45,935 nt of DNA. Origin: a virus. The position numbers and the translations under genes are program-made. Position 1 is the stretch's first letter. Every line of letters starts with the position of its first letter. Below, in pieces: positions 14,432 through 21,490 of the stretch. The notes beneath the pieces are model-generated. The model did no database searches, was not told where the DNA came from, and saw nothing but the letters and a program-made list of their open reading frames with translations. The DNA lies in IMG/VR virus record IMGVR_UViG_3300001920_000015, positions 1 through 45,935 of that record. One strand, given 5' to 3'.

Positions 14432-14533
14432 ATCCGTCTCCATGTGTGCGAGGTGCAAGATTGGCGACCGCCAGCACGCGCACCATCCGTGGACGGACTG
14501 CGCGAGGAAGGCGGTCTTTCCAGCCTACGCGAA

Positions 14534-14551
14534 CAAATAGTTCGCTATTTG
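14534..14551. promoter_or_regulatory. Inverted repeat, possible operator
   Basis: CAAATAG-TTCG-CTATTTG is a perfect 7-bp dyad in a short AT-rich stretch about 100 bp upstream of the secreted-protein start at 14431. No T-run follows on either strand, so it is more likely a protein-binding site than a terminator. The binding protein is unknown. Confidence 0.35.
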
Positions 14552-14693
14552 TACACAAATCGAAGCGAAAATTTAGCGGCGTCACCCAGAAGTTTGAACG
14601 CGATGGAAGTCGCAGCTGGAAGGCGTCAGATCACGCTTCTGTGTAGTCGTCCCCTCCGCTTGGAGCAGCCGCTCGGTCTTTGCAAACGCAAAA

Positions 14694-14722
14694 AGCCCCG
14701 GCACGCATTGCGTGCCGGGGCT
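14694..14722 (-). terminator. Rho-independent terminator of the minus-strand phage operon
   Basis: A 13-bp perfect GC-rich stem (AGCCCCGGCACGC and its complement) with a 3-nt loop is followed, in minus-strand reading, by a run of five T. It lies about 210 bp beyond the last gene (14936), the right place to end the transcript that comes from the structural genes. Confidence 0.9.
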
Positions 14723-14935
14723 GAAAGTCTCCAGTTTGTCAGTCCGTCCTTACTGTGCCGGACGCGAGCTGTGTGGGTAGGTGTCGCCAGCCATTGGCCA
14801 GCATTCAGCTCAGGTGGCCGCTCGAGGTTGCCGTCGGATCATGCGACTGCACCGGTCCGCCCCGACCGACCGAAGCGCGCTCCGTGCCCCAGTCGGCAGA
14901 CTACTGCGACCTCCCTTACCCGTAAGGCAGGCCGC

Positions 14936-15211
14936 TCAATCCGTCGCCCGCGCCGCCGCCTTGCCGAGCGCCACCTGTGCGCCAGCGACCATGTCGAGGC
15001 GCATGTTGCTGCCCGTGGCGCCCGCAGCGTAGCCGATGGCCCAGTTGAGTACGCTGGCGCGGTCATTCAGCGTCTCAGCGTCGCGGTACCGCTGCTGGTA
15101 GTGCGCCAGTTCCTCTGCAGCGCGTTCGAACGCTCTGCGCAGGTTCTCGAGGGCGTCTGCCCCTTGCTCGATGGCGAGTTGCTCCAGCAGATGGTCGGCT
15201 CGACTGTCCAT
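14936..15211 (-). CDS. Small helical accessory protein
   Basis: This 91-residue protein is predicted to be almost entirely helical (HLLEQLAIEQGADALENLRR, HYQQRYRDAETLNDRASVLN) with a C-terminal GYAAGATGSN segment. It could be a small DNA- or protein-binding phage accessory factor; no family is recognised. The ATG at 15211 is preceded by GGAG. An element of the six-copy promoter-like family (15243-15271) lies 31 nt upstream. It is the last gene before the terminator. Confidence 0.6.
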   Translation of the reverse strand: MDSRADHLLEQLAIEQGADALENLRRAFERAAEELAHYQQRYRDAETLNDRASVLNWAIGYAAGATGSNMRLDMVAGAQVALGKAAARATD

Positions 15212-15242
15212 GCGTTTGCTCCGTTGTGGTGGGTGTGAACAC

Positions 15243-15271
15243 ATGAACGCGCTGTCTCGACTGGAAGCCAA
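15243..15271 (-). promoter_or_regulatory. Conserved bipartite promoter-like element, copy 2
   Basis: Minus strand TTGGCT, 17 bp, GTTCAT, with ACAGCGC before the second box. It is wholly intergenic, 31 nt upstream of the gene starting at 15211. Spacing matches the other copies exactly although the first part of the spacer differs. Confidence 0.7.
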
Positions 15272-15353
15272 GCCGAAAATCTGCTCCTGCCGATGGTAGA
15301 CAAGCGTGGTACAGCCAGTTGCCTCGTCGAGGCGCGAAGGGCAGATTCTGCGC

Positions 15354-15674
15354 TCACCACACGAAGCTCAGCGGATTGGCTGCAATCCGTGCCAGTAGCT
15401 GTTCCAGCGGCTCCACTTCAGCGCCATCGGCGATGGGCGCCAGCAGGGTTGTGCCGGTGTCGATCAGTTCGATCCGGATGACTTCGACGCCATCGCTGGC
15501 GTAGGCGATGTGCTTGCGCCCGGCGAGCTGGCGGTGCAATGCGTGTGGGGTCTTTGCGCGCAGCAGTTCCCGGCGCCACGCGTGGCGTCCGCGCTTGCCG
15601 GGAATCCGGACGAGCAATGAGGCGAGGAAGAATTCCTTGACGCGCTTGGCCTGTGTGGTCGGGACCTGCTTCAT
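15354..15674 (-). CDS. Small basic accessory protein
   Basis: This 106-residue protein has a basic N-terminal half (QAKRVKEFFLASLLVRIPGK, RHAWRRELLRAKTPHALHRQ) and a beta-rich second half (EVIRIELIDTGTTLLAPIAD) with a helical end. The family is not recognised. The basic half could bind nucleic acid, but no specific motif is seen. The ATG at 15674 was chosen because upstream in-frame ATGs overlap the promoter-like element (15704-15732) and the preceding gene. The ribosome binding site is weak. Confidence 0.55.
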   Translation of the reverse strand: MKQVPTTQAKRVKEFFLASLLVRIPGKRGRHAWRRELLRAKTPHALHRQLAGRKHIAYASDGVEVIRIELIDTGTTLLAPIADGAEVEPLEQLLARIAANPLSFVW

Positions 15675-15703
15675 GGGCGTTCGATGTCCGTGTCGGGGTG
15701 AGC

Positions 15704-15732
15704 ATGTACGCGCTGTTCGCGCTCGAAGCCAA
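15704..15732 (-). promoter_or_regulatory. Conserved bipartite promoter-like element, copy 3
   Basis: Minus strand TTGGCT, 17 bp, GTACAT, with ACAGCGC abutting the second box; 29 nt upstream of the start at 15674. It fills the short gap after the DUF6900-like gene. Confidence 0.65.
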
Positions 15733-15750
15733 GCGCGTACCGCAAAAAAA

Positions 15751-15948
15751 TCACCGGTCAGCCGACCTTCCGGTCGCGGCTTTTCGTTCATGCTCGATGC
15801 CCGCGCGATAGGCTGCTTCGAGCGCGTCTCGCAGGCGTTCGACGCAGACTTCATGGAAGTCCAGTCGGTCGGACCCACGGGTCTCCAGCGACTCGATCCC
15901 AAGGGTGACGCGGGCGATCCGCGCGATGGTGTTCTCGACTGCCTTCAT
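15751..15948 (-). CDS. DUF6900-like small phage protein
   Basis: This 65-residue protein reads as the DUF6900 type found in phages and plasmids. A short helix ENTIARIARVTLGIESLETR is followed by the signature GSDRLDFHEV and the helix ALEAAYRAGIEHE. Its function is not established. The ATG at 15948 is preceded by GGAGG. It has no promoter-like element of its own within the 92 bp before it, so it probably follows the 16041-16424 gene in the same transcript. Confidence 0.65.
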   Translation of the reverse strand: MKAVENTIARIARVTLGIESLETRGSDRLDFHEVCVERLRDALEAAYRAGIEHERKAATGRSADR

Positions 15949-16040
15949 GGCAAGTCCTCCGTGTGCGATGGGCGCATCGCCATTGCGGCGATGCGCGTGG
16001 GGATGGGCGGTAGCCGGTCGCTCCCGCCTGTCGTGTCTGG

Positions 16041-16424
16041 TCAGCCGAGCCTCGCGACATAGCGCGCGTAGTTGCCGCCGGCCGGATCGACATAGAGGTA
16101 GGGACGACCGGGCGCGAGCACTTCGACACACAGGCACCCGTCGGCGACATTTCCGCCTTTGCCCGACAGCCACGACTGGGGGCGGCTCAGGTCGGCGGTG
16201 AAAGCGTCGAACTCTGCAATCGTCAACTCGACCGTCTCGACGACGTAGATGCGGTGCTCGCCCGTGGCGCACATTTCGCGGAGCGACGTGGGCTTGCACG
16301 CGAAGGGAAGGCTGGCGCCGAGCTGCTCGACGCGAATCTTCCGACGGCCGAACCGCAGCACGCGTGGCGTTCGCACAATGCTGATGTTCATGGTGTAGGG
16401 CTCGGCGAGCGACATGGTGGGCAT
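16041..16424 (-). CDS. Conserved phage accessory protein
   Basis: This 127-residue protein has a positively charged N-terminal half (RVLRFGRRKIRVEQLGASLP) and a C-terminal half with IAEFDAFTADL, WLSGKGG and YLYVDPAGGNYARYVARLG. I believe the last pattern recurs in proteobacterial mobile elements, but I cannot name a family. AAGGAA precedes the ATG at 16424; an internal ATG (MNISIV) is an alternative. A promoter-like element (16464-16492) lies 39 nt upstream. It is probably co-transcribed with the DUF6900-like gene. Confidence 0.6.
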   Translation of the reverse strand: MPTMSLAEPYTMNISIVRTPRVLRFGRRKIRVEQLGASLPFACKPTSLREMCATGEHRIYVVETVELTIAEFDAFTADLSRPQSWLSGKGGNVADGCLCVEVLAPGRPYLYVDPAGGNYARYVARLG

Positions 16425-16463
16425 CGGTGGTTTCCTTGGGTGCGTCGGCAAGTCGACGAGGTC

Positions 16464-16492
16464 ATGAACGCGCTGTGTGCGGCAGGAGCCAA
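16464..16492 (-). promoter_or_regulatory. Conserved bipartite promoter-like element, copy 4
   Basis: Minus strand TTGGCT, 17 bp, GTTCAT, with ACAGCGC before the second box. It lies between the end of the tail-tip gene and the start at 16424, so it would give the accessory genes expression independent of the tail operon. Confidence 0.65.
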
Positions 16493-16569
16493 GCGTCGAT
16501 CGAGGTCGCAGCGCGACAACGGGACACCTCGCGTACAGGCTTCGATCAGACGTCGACTTCGCGCGCCGA

Positions 16570-19065
16570 CTAGGCCAAGCGGCGCAGACTGATGTGCTCG
16601 ATGCGCCCGGCGAACGTGGCGTCGGCCGCGATGCGCAGCGCGGTGTGCGCCCTCGCGGTCAGCGGTTCGACAAAGGTGCCGTTCGCATTCAGCGGCGTGC
16701 CGTCGATGGGCGTGGCGCCGGCGAGCCCGACCCGCAGCGTGCCGGCGGTGACCTGGGACAGCGTCAGTTCGACGCGGTACAGCGCACCATCGACAAAGGC
16801 GAACGGCTGCGCGAGATCGGAGGCGGTGCCTGCTACCTTGACCGCAGCGCCACCAGTGATCGACCAGCCCGGGCCGAGCGTCCACGCAGCCTGTGTGTCG
16901 AAGTTTGCGTTCGCGAGCTTCTCGCCGCACTCGCAGGCGATCGGCCACATGTGCCGCTGGCGCGAGGCGAGCGCGCCGCGCCGGCTCTCGACCTCGATCC
17001 GCAGGGACGCATCGTTCGCCAGCAGCAGCTCGACGCTGTGCTGCGTTCCGACGAGCCCGCTGGTCTCGTGCAGCACAGCGCCGCTGAGCGCATGCAGCAC
17101 GCGCACGGTCGTGGTCGTGCCCGGCTCGGGGCCGATGCTGCCGGCCTCGTGCTCCACCAGTCGGTCGCCCTGCAGCACACGGTCGCGATGCGCCCAGGCG
17201 AGGTCCAGGCGAGCGAAGGCCGTCGGCGGCCAGGCGGCGCCGTTGATCCGCAGCCGGCCGGGCGGATACGGCCGTGCGTGGCGGGCGTCGAGACGGACCC
17301 GCGCGGTGGGCGCGAGCGCGGGATCGAGCGTGCCCTGCTGGGTGCGGGTGAGAAGCTTCGCCTCGATGGTCTCCCCCGCCAGATGTTCGGTGGGATCGGC
17401 GCCCACGTAGGTGTCGGTGCACCACAGGCGTGCGCCCGGTGCGTGGGGTGCGGGTACCGTGTCCACGCAACCGCGTGCGATCGTCAGTGTGCCGGCGACG
17501 AGATCGATGGCGTCGATCCGCACCAGTTCCTCGTCGATCAGCGCCTCACTGCCGACGGTGACGAGATCCAGGTCGCGCGTGTCCGCCAGCGTCGCCACCG
17601 TATCGGTCGGCGCGAGCGCAGCTGCGAGCGTCGCTGTGGCCGAGAAGTCCCCGCCCGCCACCTCCACGAACGGACCTGCCCCCGCACCTGCGGTGCGCGC
17701 GGTCAGCGTGTAGCCGTAGGCCGGCCCGTTCGGTCGCGCACCCAATGCGACCACGAACCCGGCATCGTCCTCGACCTGCGCAAGATCGGCCGGGCGCAGT
17801 CGGCCAGCGAGATCGCGGTACGTGGCCTCGACCAGCCGCTGCGCGGGCAGCGGCAGCGGGCGCGTGTCCGGCGGCGTCCACGGCCCGATCACCGGCCGCA
17901 GGTAGGTGGTCGCGGCCATGCCGTCGATGTCCTGCACCAGCGTGAGCGCGAGTGCGCCGTCGGCGCGCGTCCCTTCGTCCACCTCAAGCACCCGGACCGG
18001 CATGCGCTGCACGCCCTTGCGCCGCCAGGACAGCGCGAGCACGTCGCCGCGCTTCACGCCCCACCAGCGACGGTCGACGGTGAGCTTGATCCGCGGCAGC
18101 AGGCTGCTGGCGGCGCTGGTTTCCCGTGCGGCGACGCGCTCGCACAGACTGCGGTTCCACAGACCTGGCAGTGTGCGCCGGTCGGCGACGACGCGGCCCT
18201 GCGCCTGCACGTTGGCCATGTTCTGGAAGGTCGCGGCGATCTCCAGATTGCTCACGCAGTCGCGTCCGAGCACGGTGACCTCGTTCACCGAACCATCGAG
18301 CAGCGGCGTCTGCCAGCTCTCCAGGGCCAGCACGCTGGTCTCATCGAGCAGCGGCAACGTCGCGACATCGTAGTCGGGCCGGAACAACCGGTAGACGAAC
18401 TGGCCGCGCATCGGATCGAAGGCCCACAGCCCACCGACGTGGGTGTTGACCGTCTGCAGGAAATTCCCGATCGAGTCGCCCCGCCGCCAGCCCAGGCACA
18501 GCCCGAACGCTTCGTCGTGCAACCGCTCGGCCGCGTGCAGAAAGCTCTCGCCATCGATCAAGGCGGGATCCAGACCGCAGCCCCACACCGTGTCGGTGAG
18601 GCACTGGTAGTGGATGTGCGCGGCGTTCATGCCGCGACCGATGCGCGCGAGCTGCGGCTGCCACACCGGCGTCGACCAGCCCTGCACGAAGCGCCCCCAG
18701 CGCTTGGCCCAGAGCTTCAGGTAGGGGTTCATCGCCCCGACCATTCCGCGGTAGAGCGTGGTGCACAGACCGCGCGCCGCCGGCCACGGCCCCGGCACCT
18801 GCTGCTGCAGATAGGGCACCGGCAGCTGGTCCGGCTCGCCCATGCGGATCTGCAGCGTGCCGACGAGGCCACCTTCCTTCTTGTCGCCGCCGAACAGCTG
18901 CGGGAGGTTGATGGCGAATGTGCCGCTGCCGGCGCGTTCGCCCTCGAACACGGTCAGACCGCCGACCTTCACCCCCGCGAGGTAGTCGTTCGGACCGATC
19001 GACTCGCCCATGTACAGGTACATGAAGTGGCGATAGCCGATGGTCGGCTTGCTCGACTTACCCAC
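16570..19065 (-). CDS. Phage tail tip / host-specificity (gpJ-like) protein
   Basis: This 831-residue protein is the probable central tail-tip protein, which contacts the host and closes the tail tube. Its N-terminus (MGKSSKPTIGYRHFMYLYMG) matches the usual start of siphophage tip proteins. A large mixed region follows with NPYLKLWAKRWGRF, DNA-free beta-rich domains and a C-terminal carbohydrate-binding-like beta region (about 690-831). A GTG start at 19065 is chosen because GGAGG lies just upstream and it gives the family-like N-terminus; an ATG at 19104 would lengthen the overlap with the upstream gene. It is the last gene of the structural operon. Confidence 0.8.
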   Translation of the reverse strand: MGKSSKPTIGYRHFMYLYMGESIGPNDYLAGVKVGGLTVFEGERAGSGTFAINLPQLFGGDKKEGGLVGTLQIRMGEPDQLPVPYLQQQVPGPWPAARGLCTTLYRGMVGAMNPYLKLWAKRWGRFVQGWSTPVWQPQLARIGRGMNAAHIHYQCLTDTVWGCGLDPALIDGESFLHAAERLHDEAFGLCLGWRRGDSIGNFLQTVNTHVGGLWAFDPMRGQFVYRLFRPDYDVATLPLLDETSVLALESWQTPLLDGSVNEVTVLGRDCVSNLEIAATFQNMANVQAQGRVVADRRTLPGLWNRSLCERVAARETSAASSLLPRIKLTVDRRWWGVKRGDVLALSWRRKGVQRMPVRVLEVDEGTRADGALALTLVQDIDGMAATTYLRPVIGPWTPPDTRPLPLPAQRLVEATYRDLAGRLRPADLAQVEDDAGFVVALGARPNGPAYGYTLTARTAGAGAGPFVEVAGGDFSATATLAAALAPTDTVATLADTRDLDLVTVGSEALIDEELVRIDAIDLVAGTLTIARGCVDTVPAPHAPGARLWCTDTYVGADPTEHLAGETIEAKLLTRTQQGTLDPALAPTARVRLDARHARPYPPGRLRINGAAWPPTAFARLDLAWAHRDRVLQGDRLVEHEAGSIGPEPGTTTTVRVLHALSGAVLHETSGLVGTQHSVELLLANDASLRIEVESRRGALASRQRHMWPIACECGEKLANANFDTQAAWTLGPGWSITGGAAVKVAGTASDLAQPFAFVDGALYRVELTLSQVTAGTLRVGLAGATPIDGTPLNANGTFVEPLTARAHTALRIAADATFAGRIEHISLRRLA

Positions 19066-19339
19066 GTCGGCGCCTCCAGGCACACAGGCGCTGTGCGAAG
19101 CCACGCCGCGGCGGCGAGACCACGACCGGGCGCAGCGTCGGAATCACGATCGGACGCCGCCGCCAGCGCCCGCGCAGCCTTGCAGGGACATCGAGCGCCC
19201 ACAACACGTGGAAGGCACCGGCGGCGATTCCGACCATGCCGAACGTGCGTTCGTCGGCCAACAACAGCGCCACGCCGGAGGCGATCGAGGCGAGTGCGGC
19301 GAGCGCGATCCAGAAGGCGTATAGGGTTCGATAGCTCAC
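19058..19339 (-). CDS. Small two-helix membrane protein in the tail operon (holin candidate)
   Basis: This 93-residue protein starts with GTG (overlapping the previous stop as GTGA). It has two membrane segments (LYAFWIALAALASIASGVAL and FGMVGIAAGAFHVLWAL), then a strongly basic tail (RLRGRWRRR ... RRGFAQRLCAWRRRRG). Two helices and a charged tail fit a class II holin, and no other holin is visible near the endolysin, but a tail-assembly membrane protein is equally possible. It overlaps the tail-tip gene by 8 bases. Confidence 0.5.
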   Translation of the reverse strand: MSYRTLYAFWIALAALASIASGVALLLADERTFGMVGIAAGAFHVLWALDVPARLRGRWRRRPIVIPTLRPVVVSPPRRGFAQRLCAWRRRRG

Positions 19340-19620
19340 GGTGGGTCCGCCCCGGACGGTGCCCCGGCGTCTGCGTGCGCCAGCGCGATCGCGCGTGCGA
19401 CGAAGGGATCGTCGTGCAGGTGGGGGTAGTCGTCGACGGCAATGCCGTCCGCGCACAGCGCGCGCAGATCGATGCCGTGCTGCCGGCACCAGACGCGAAT
19501 GCCCGGCGTACACAGCGGCCCGCTCGCCGGATCGATCGCGCGCACGTGGCGCAGGTGGATTCGCAGGCCGTGGTTCGACGACCGGCTGATCGAAAGCCCG
19601 CTGCTTGACGGCACGGTCAC
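19336..19620 (-). CDS. Small tail-operon protein
   Basis: This 94-residue protein starts with GTG, overlapping the previous stop (GTGA). It contains HLRHVRAI, a CTPGIRVWCRQHGIDLRAL segment and a C-terminal helix with VARAIALAHADAG. Small proteins with this CxPGxRxWxxxHGLD pattern occur beside tail-tip genes in siphophages. A tail-assembly role is inferred from place and overlap only. Confidence 0.6.
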   Translation of the reverse strand: MTVPSSSGLSISRSSNHGLRIHLRHVRAIDPASGPLCTPGIRVWCRQHGIDLRALCADGIAVDDYPHLHDDPFVARAIALAHADAGAPSGADPP

Positions 19621-19844
19621 TTGCCTCCGCTGGCCTTGATCGGCGTCGTGCGCAGATCGCCGTAAGCCAGGACGCTGGGATCGTCCACCCACACCTCGCC
19701 GAAGATCACCATGATCTCACGGCCTTCTTCGGCGGTCGGCACCGAGAAGTCGGCGAGCGACGGCGGCTTGGCCGATTGCGGTTTGGGGCGCATCGCGACG
19801 CTGAGCGCGATGGCGAGGATCAGCACAAAGACGTAGACCCACAT
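19617..19844 (-). CDS. Small membrane-anchored tail assembly protein
   Basis: This 75-residue protein has one N-terminal membrane segment (MWVYVFVLILAIALSVAM) and the motif LADFSVPTAEEGREIMVIFG followed by VWVDDPSVLAYGDL. The PTAEEGRxIxVxFG pattern is common at the start of phage tail-tip assembly proteins. It leads a chain of four overlapping genes that ends with the tail-tip protein. About 840 bp, with the inserted plus-strand gene, separate it from the preceding tail gene. Confidence 0.65.
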   Translation of the reverse strand: MWVYVFVLILAIALSVAMRPKPQSAKPPSLADFSVPTAEEGREIMVIFGEVWVDDPSVLAYGDLRTTPIKASGGK

Positions 19845-20060
19845 GTCAGGTAAGTGATTGAAGATGTTGAGGTGTACGCATGTAGGTCAGCACCGCGAAG
19901 AAGTAGCGCAATTAGGAAATGGGGTACGGAAGGCCTACTGTTCAGCGCAGTAATTGGATCAAACCCGAGTGCATCCAGTAGATGTGTGCGCTAAGCTAAG
20001 ACTCGCCCCCACTGGCATTGGTAGATGAGGTACTCATTTGTTGCCGCTCACGGAGGAAAC

Positions 20061-20507
20061 ATGGACGATCAAATGATTTTGTGGATAGTTATTATCGTTG
20101 TTGCCTTTGGCCTCACTTCGCTTTGGGCAACATGCAAATTTGGACACTCATTATTTGGACGATTCTTTGCAAGAGAATGGCCGGACTATCGATTAAGCAG
20201 GCATGGCCCATTCGAGATAAGTCAAAAGGCGTTCGTCGAATTGGTTATAGATTTTAGAGAGCGTCGAAATGATTTCTGGCTTTCGTATGGACAGATAGTA
20301 ATTGCGCTAATAATCGCCGTTCTCTTAACGGTCTTGCTTTTGACGAAGACAGTTGAGGCTGATGCGGGCCTTCCGATTCTCTCTGCAATTTCAGGCTTTG
20401 CGATAGCAAAAAGTACTTCCGCTGCTCGTAGCAGTGGTACAGATGAAGCCCCGAAGAATAGAAGCCCCGAAGAGAAGAATAGAAGCCCCGAACAATCGAA
20501 TCCATGA
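20061..20507 (+). CDS. Moron: small membrane protein inserted in the tail operon
   Basis: This 148-residue protein is encoded on the strand opposite to all surrounding tail genes and is AT-richer than they are. It has membrane segments near residues 5-27 (ILWIVIIVVAFGLTSLW) and 70-95 (IVIALIIAVLLTVLLL), a basic loop between them and a Ser/Glu-rich C-terminus with a KNRSPE repeat. GGAGGAAAC precedes the ATG at 20061. Opposite orientation, foreign composition and a trailing hairpin make it a typical prophage cargo gene. A role such as superinfection exclusion is possible but unsupported by any recognised domain. Confidence 0.65.
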   Translation: MDDQMILWIVIIVVAFGLTSLWATCKFGHSLFGRFFAREWPDYRLSRHGPFEISQKAFVELVIDFRERRNDFWLSYGQIVIALIIAVLLTVLLLTKTVEADAGLPILSAISGFAIAKSTSAARSSGTDEAPKNRSPEEKNRSPEQSNP

Positions 20508-20560
20508 TAAATGGACAAGGGGTAGCTAAATTCCAACGCATCAGAACAATTTCAATCAGA

Positions 20561-20596
20561 CGTCGCGGCAACACTTCCGTTCGTGTTGCCGCGACG
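20561..20596 (+). terminator. 14-bp perfect hairpin after the membrane moron
   Basis: CGTCGCGGCAACAC and its exact complement flank an 8-nt loop, 54 bp after the moron stop. On the plus strand TTTT follows only about 9 nt later, so it is an imperfect Rho-independent terminator, or a strong processing or pausing structure. It separates the moron from the convergent tail gene that ends at 20683. Confidence 0.6.
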
Positions 20597-20682
20597 GAAG
20601 GTGCTTTTCCGCGCTCGCGTGGCATCAAATAGTCATGCTGCTATCGTGCAAATTGTCGATCTTGAGATTCAATCTTTGTTAA

Positions 20683-21480
20683 TCAGAATACTGGGTCGTT
20701 GCCGAAGGGATTGCGCATCCCTTTCAGGGTCGGTTGGCCGCCGTAGTTGAGTTCGTTGCGGAATTTCGGGCAGCCGTTCTGCCCCAAGGTGCGGTCGCAG
20801 CCTGGGAACGCGATGACGTGACTATCTGCCGCGAGCGCGGCCGGGGTGAGCAGGCGCAGCGTCGTGCCGACGTGGCTGACGACGAAGCGGCGCTCGATGC
20901 CGAGCGTCGCCGTCCACTGCAAGACGCCGCCATCGAAGTGGCCGTCGTCGAACGCATCGAACGCTGCGGACATGACCGTGTAGCCGGTGGCGTCGCTGAG
21001 CACCGCCGGCACCGCATGCGCGTCCGGATCGGCGTTGCACAGGCCAGGCCCCTGGCTGTAGAGCACCAGCGGGCAGTTCGACTGCCAGCTGCGGCGCAGG
21101 CCGAGGGTCTCGACCGCGGCGGCAAGCGAGTTGCAGCGCAGTTTGGCGAGACTCTGCGTCTCGTCCAGGTCGGCCACGAAGCCGGTCCAGCCCAGGCGCA
21201 CCTGACCATCGCGGACCCGCACCCGCTTGAGGTCCAGGCGCAGGCGCAGCCCCGGCGGCACCGGCCGGAAGAGGTTCAGGAGCGGCAGGTCCAGCGGCGC
21301 GGTGATCTCCAGCGCATTCTTCGACTCCTCCGCCGACTGCGCGATGCGCCCGCGGGTGAGTGCGACCGGGGCGTAGCGCTGGCCTTCGACGATCGCTTCC
21401 CGCCCGGCATCGGTGTAGCGCCAGTGGTGCAGTCCGATCGAGAAGTCGTACAACTCGATCTCGCGCGAGAGCAGGGGCAT
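20683..21480 (-). CDS. BR0599/DUF2163-family phage tail protein
   Basis: This 265-residue protein matches the BR0599 family of siphophage and gene-transfer-agent tail proteins. It has an N-terminal beta-rich domain (REIELYDFSIGLHHWRYTDA) and the characteristic C-terminal Cys signature CDRTLGQNGCPKFRNELNYG, finishing MRNPFGNDPVF. Proteins of this family sit at the distal tail between hub and tip. The ATG at 21480 lies 11 bp after the preceding stop. The gene is complete. Confidence 0.85.
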   Translation of the reverse strand: MPLLSREIELYDFSIGLHHWRYTDAGREAIVEGQRYAPVALTRGRIAQSAEESKNALEITAPLDLPLLNLFRPVPPGLRLRLDLKRVRVRDGQVRLGWTGFVADLDETQSLAKLRCNSLAAAVETLGLRRSWQSNCPLVLYSQGPGLCNADPDAHAVPAVLSDATGYTVMSAAFDAFDDGHFDGGVLQWTATLGIERRFVVSHVGTTLRLLTPAALAADSHVIAFPGCDRTLGQNGCPKFRNELNYGGQPTLKGMRNPFGNDPVF

Positions 21481-21490
21481 GGGTACGGAC

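Larger units (their letters stand above)
14432..14935. other. 504-bp gene-free stretch
   Basis: Between the secreted-protein gene and the end of the phage operon there is no convincing coding sequence. It holds an inverted repeat at 14534-14551 in a short AT-rich patch, and the terminator at 14694-14722. I see nothing in 14723-14935. It marks the boundary between the morphogenesis side and the control/cargo side of the element. Confidence 0.6.

Noticed and set aside
1813-16492. Reading the TTGGC boxes as sigma54 promoters
   Set aside because: Sigma54 sites need GG and GC about 10 bp apart (TGGCAC-N5-TTGC); the boxes here are separated by 17 bp and lack the second motif.
16477-19608. A 1,043-residue open frame on the plus strand
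   Set aside because: It is the antisense shadow of the tail-tip gene and neighbours in GC-rich DNA; Arg/Gly/Ala-rich composition with no domain.
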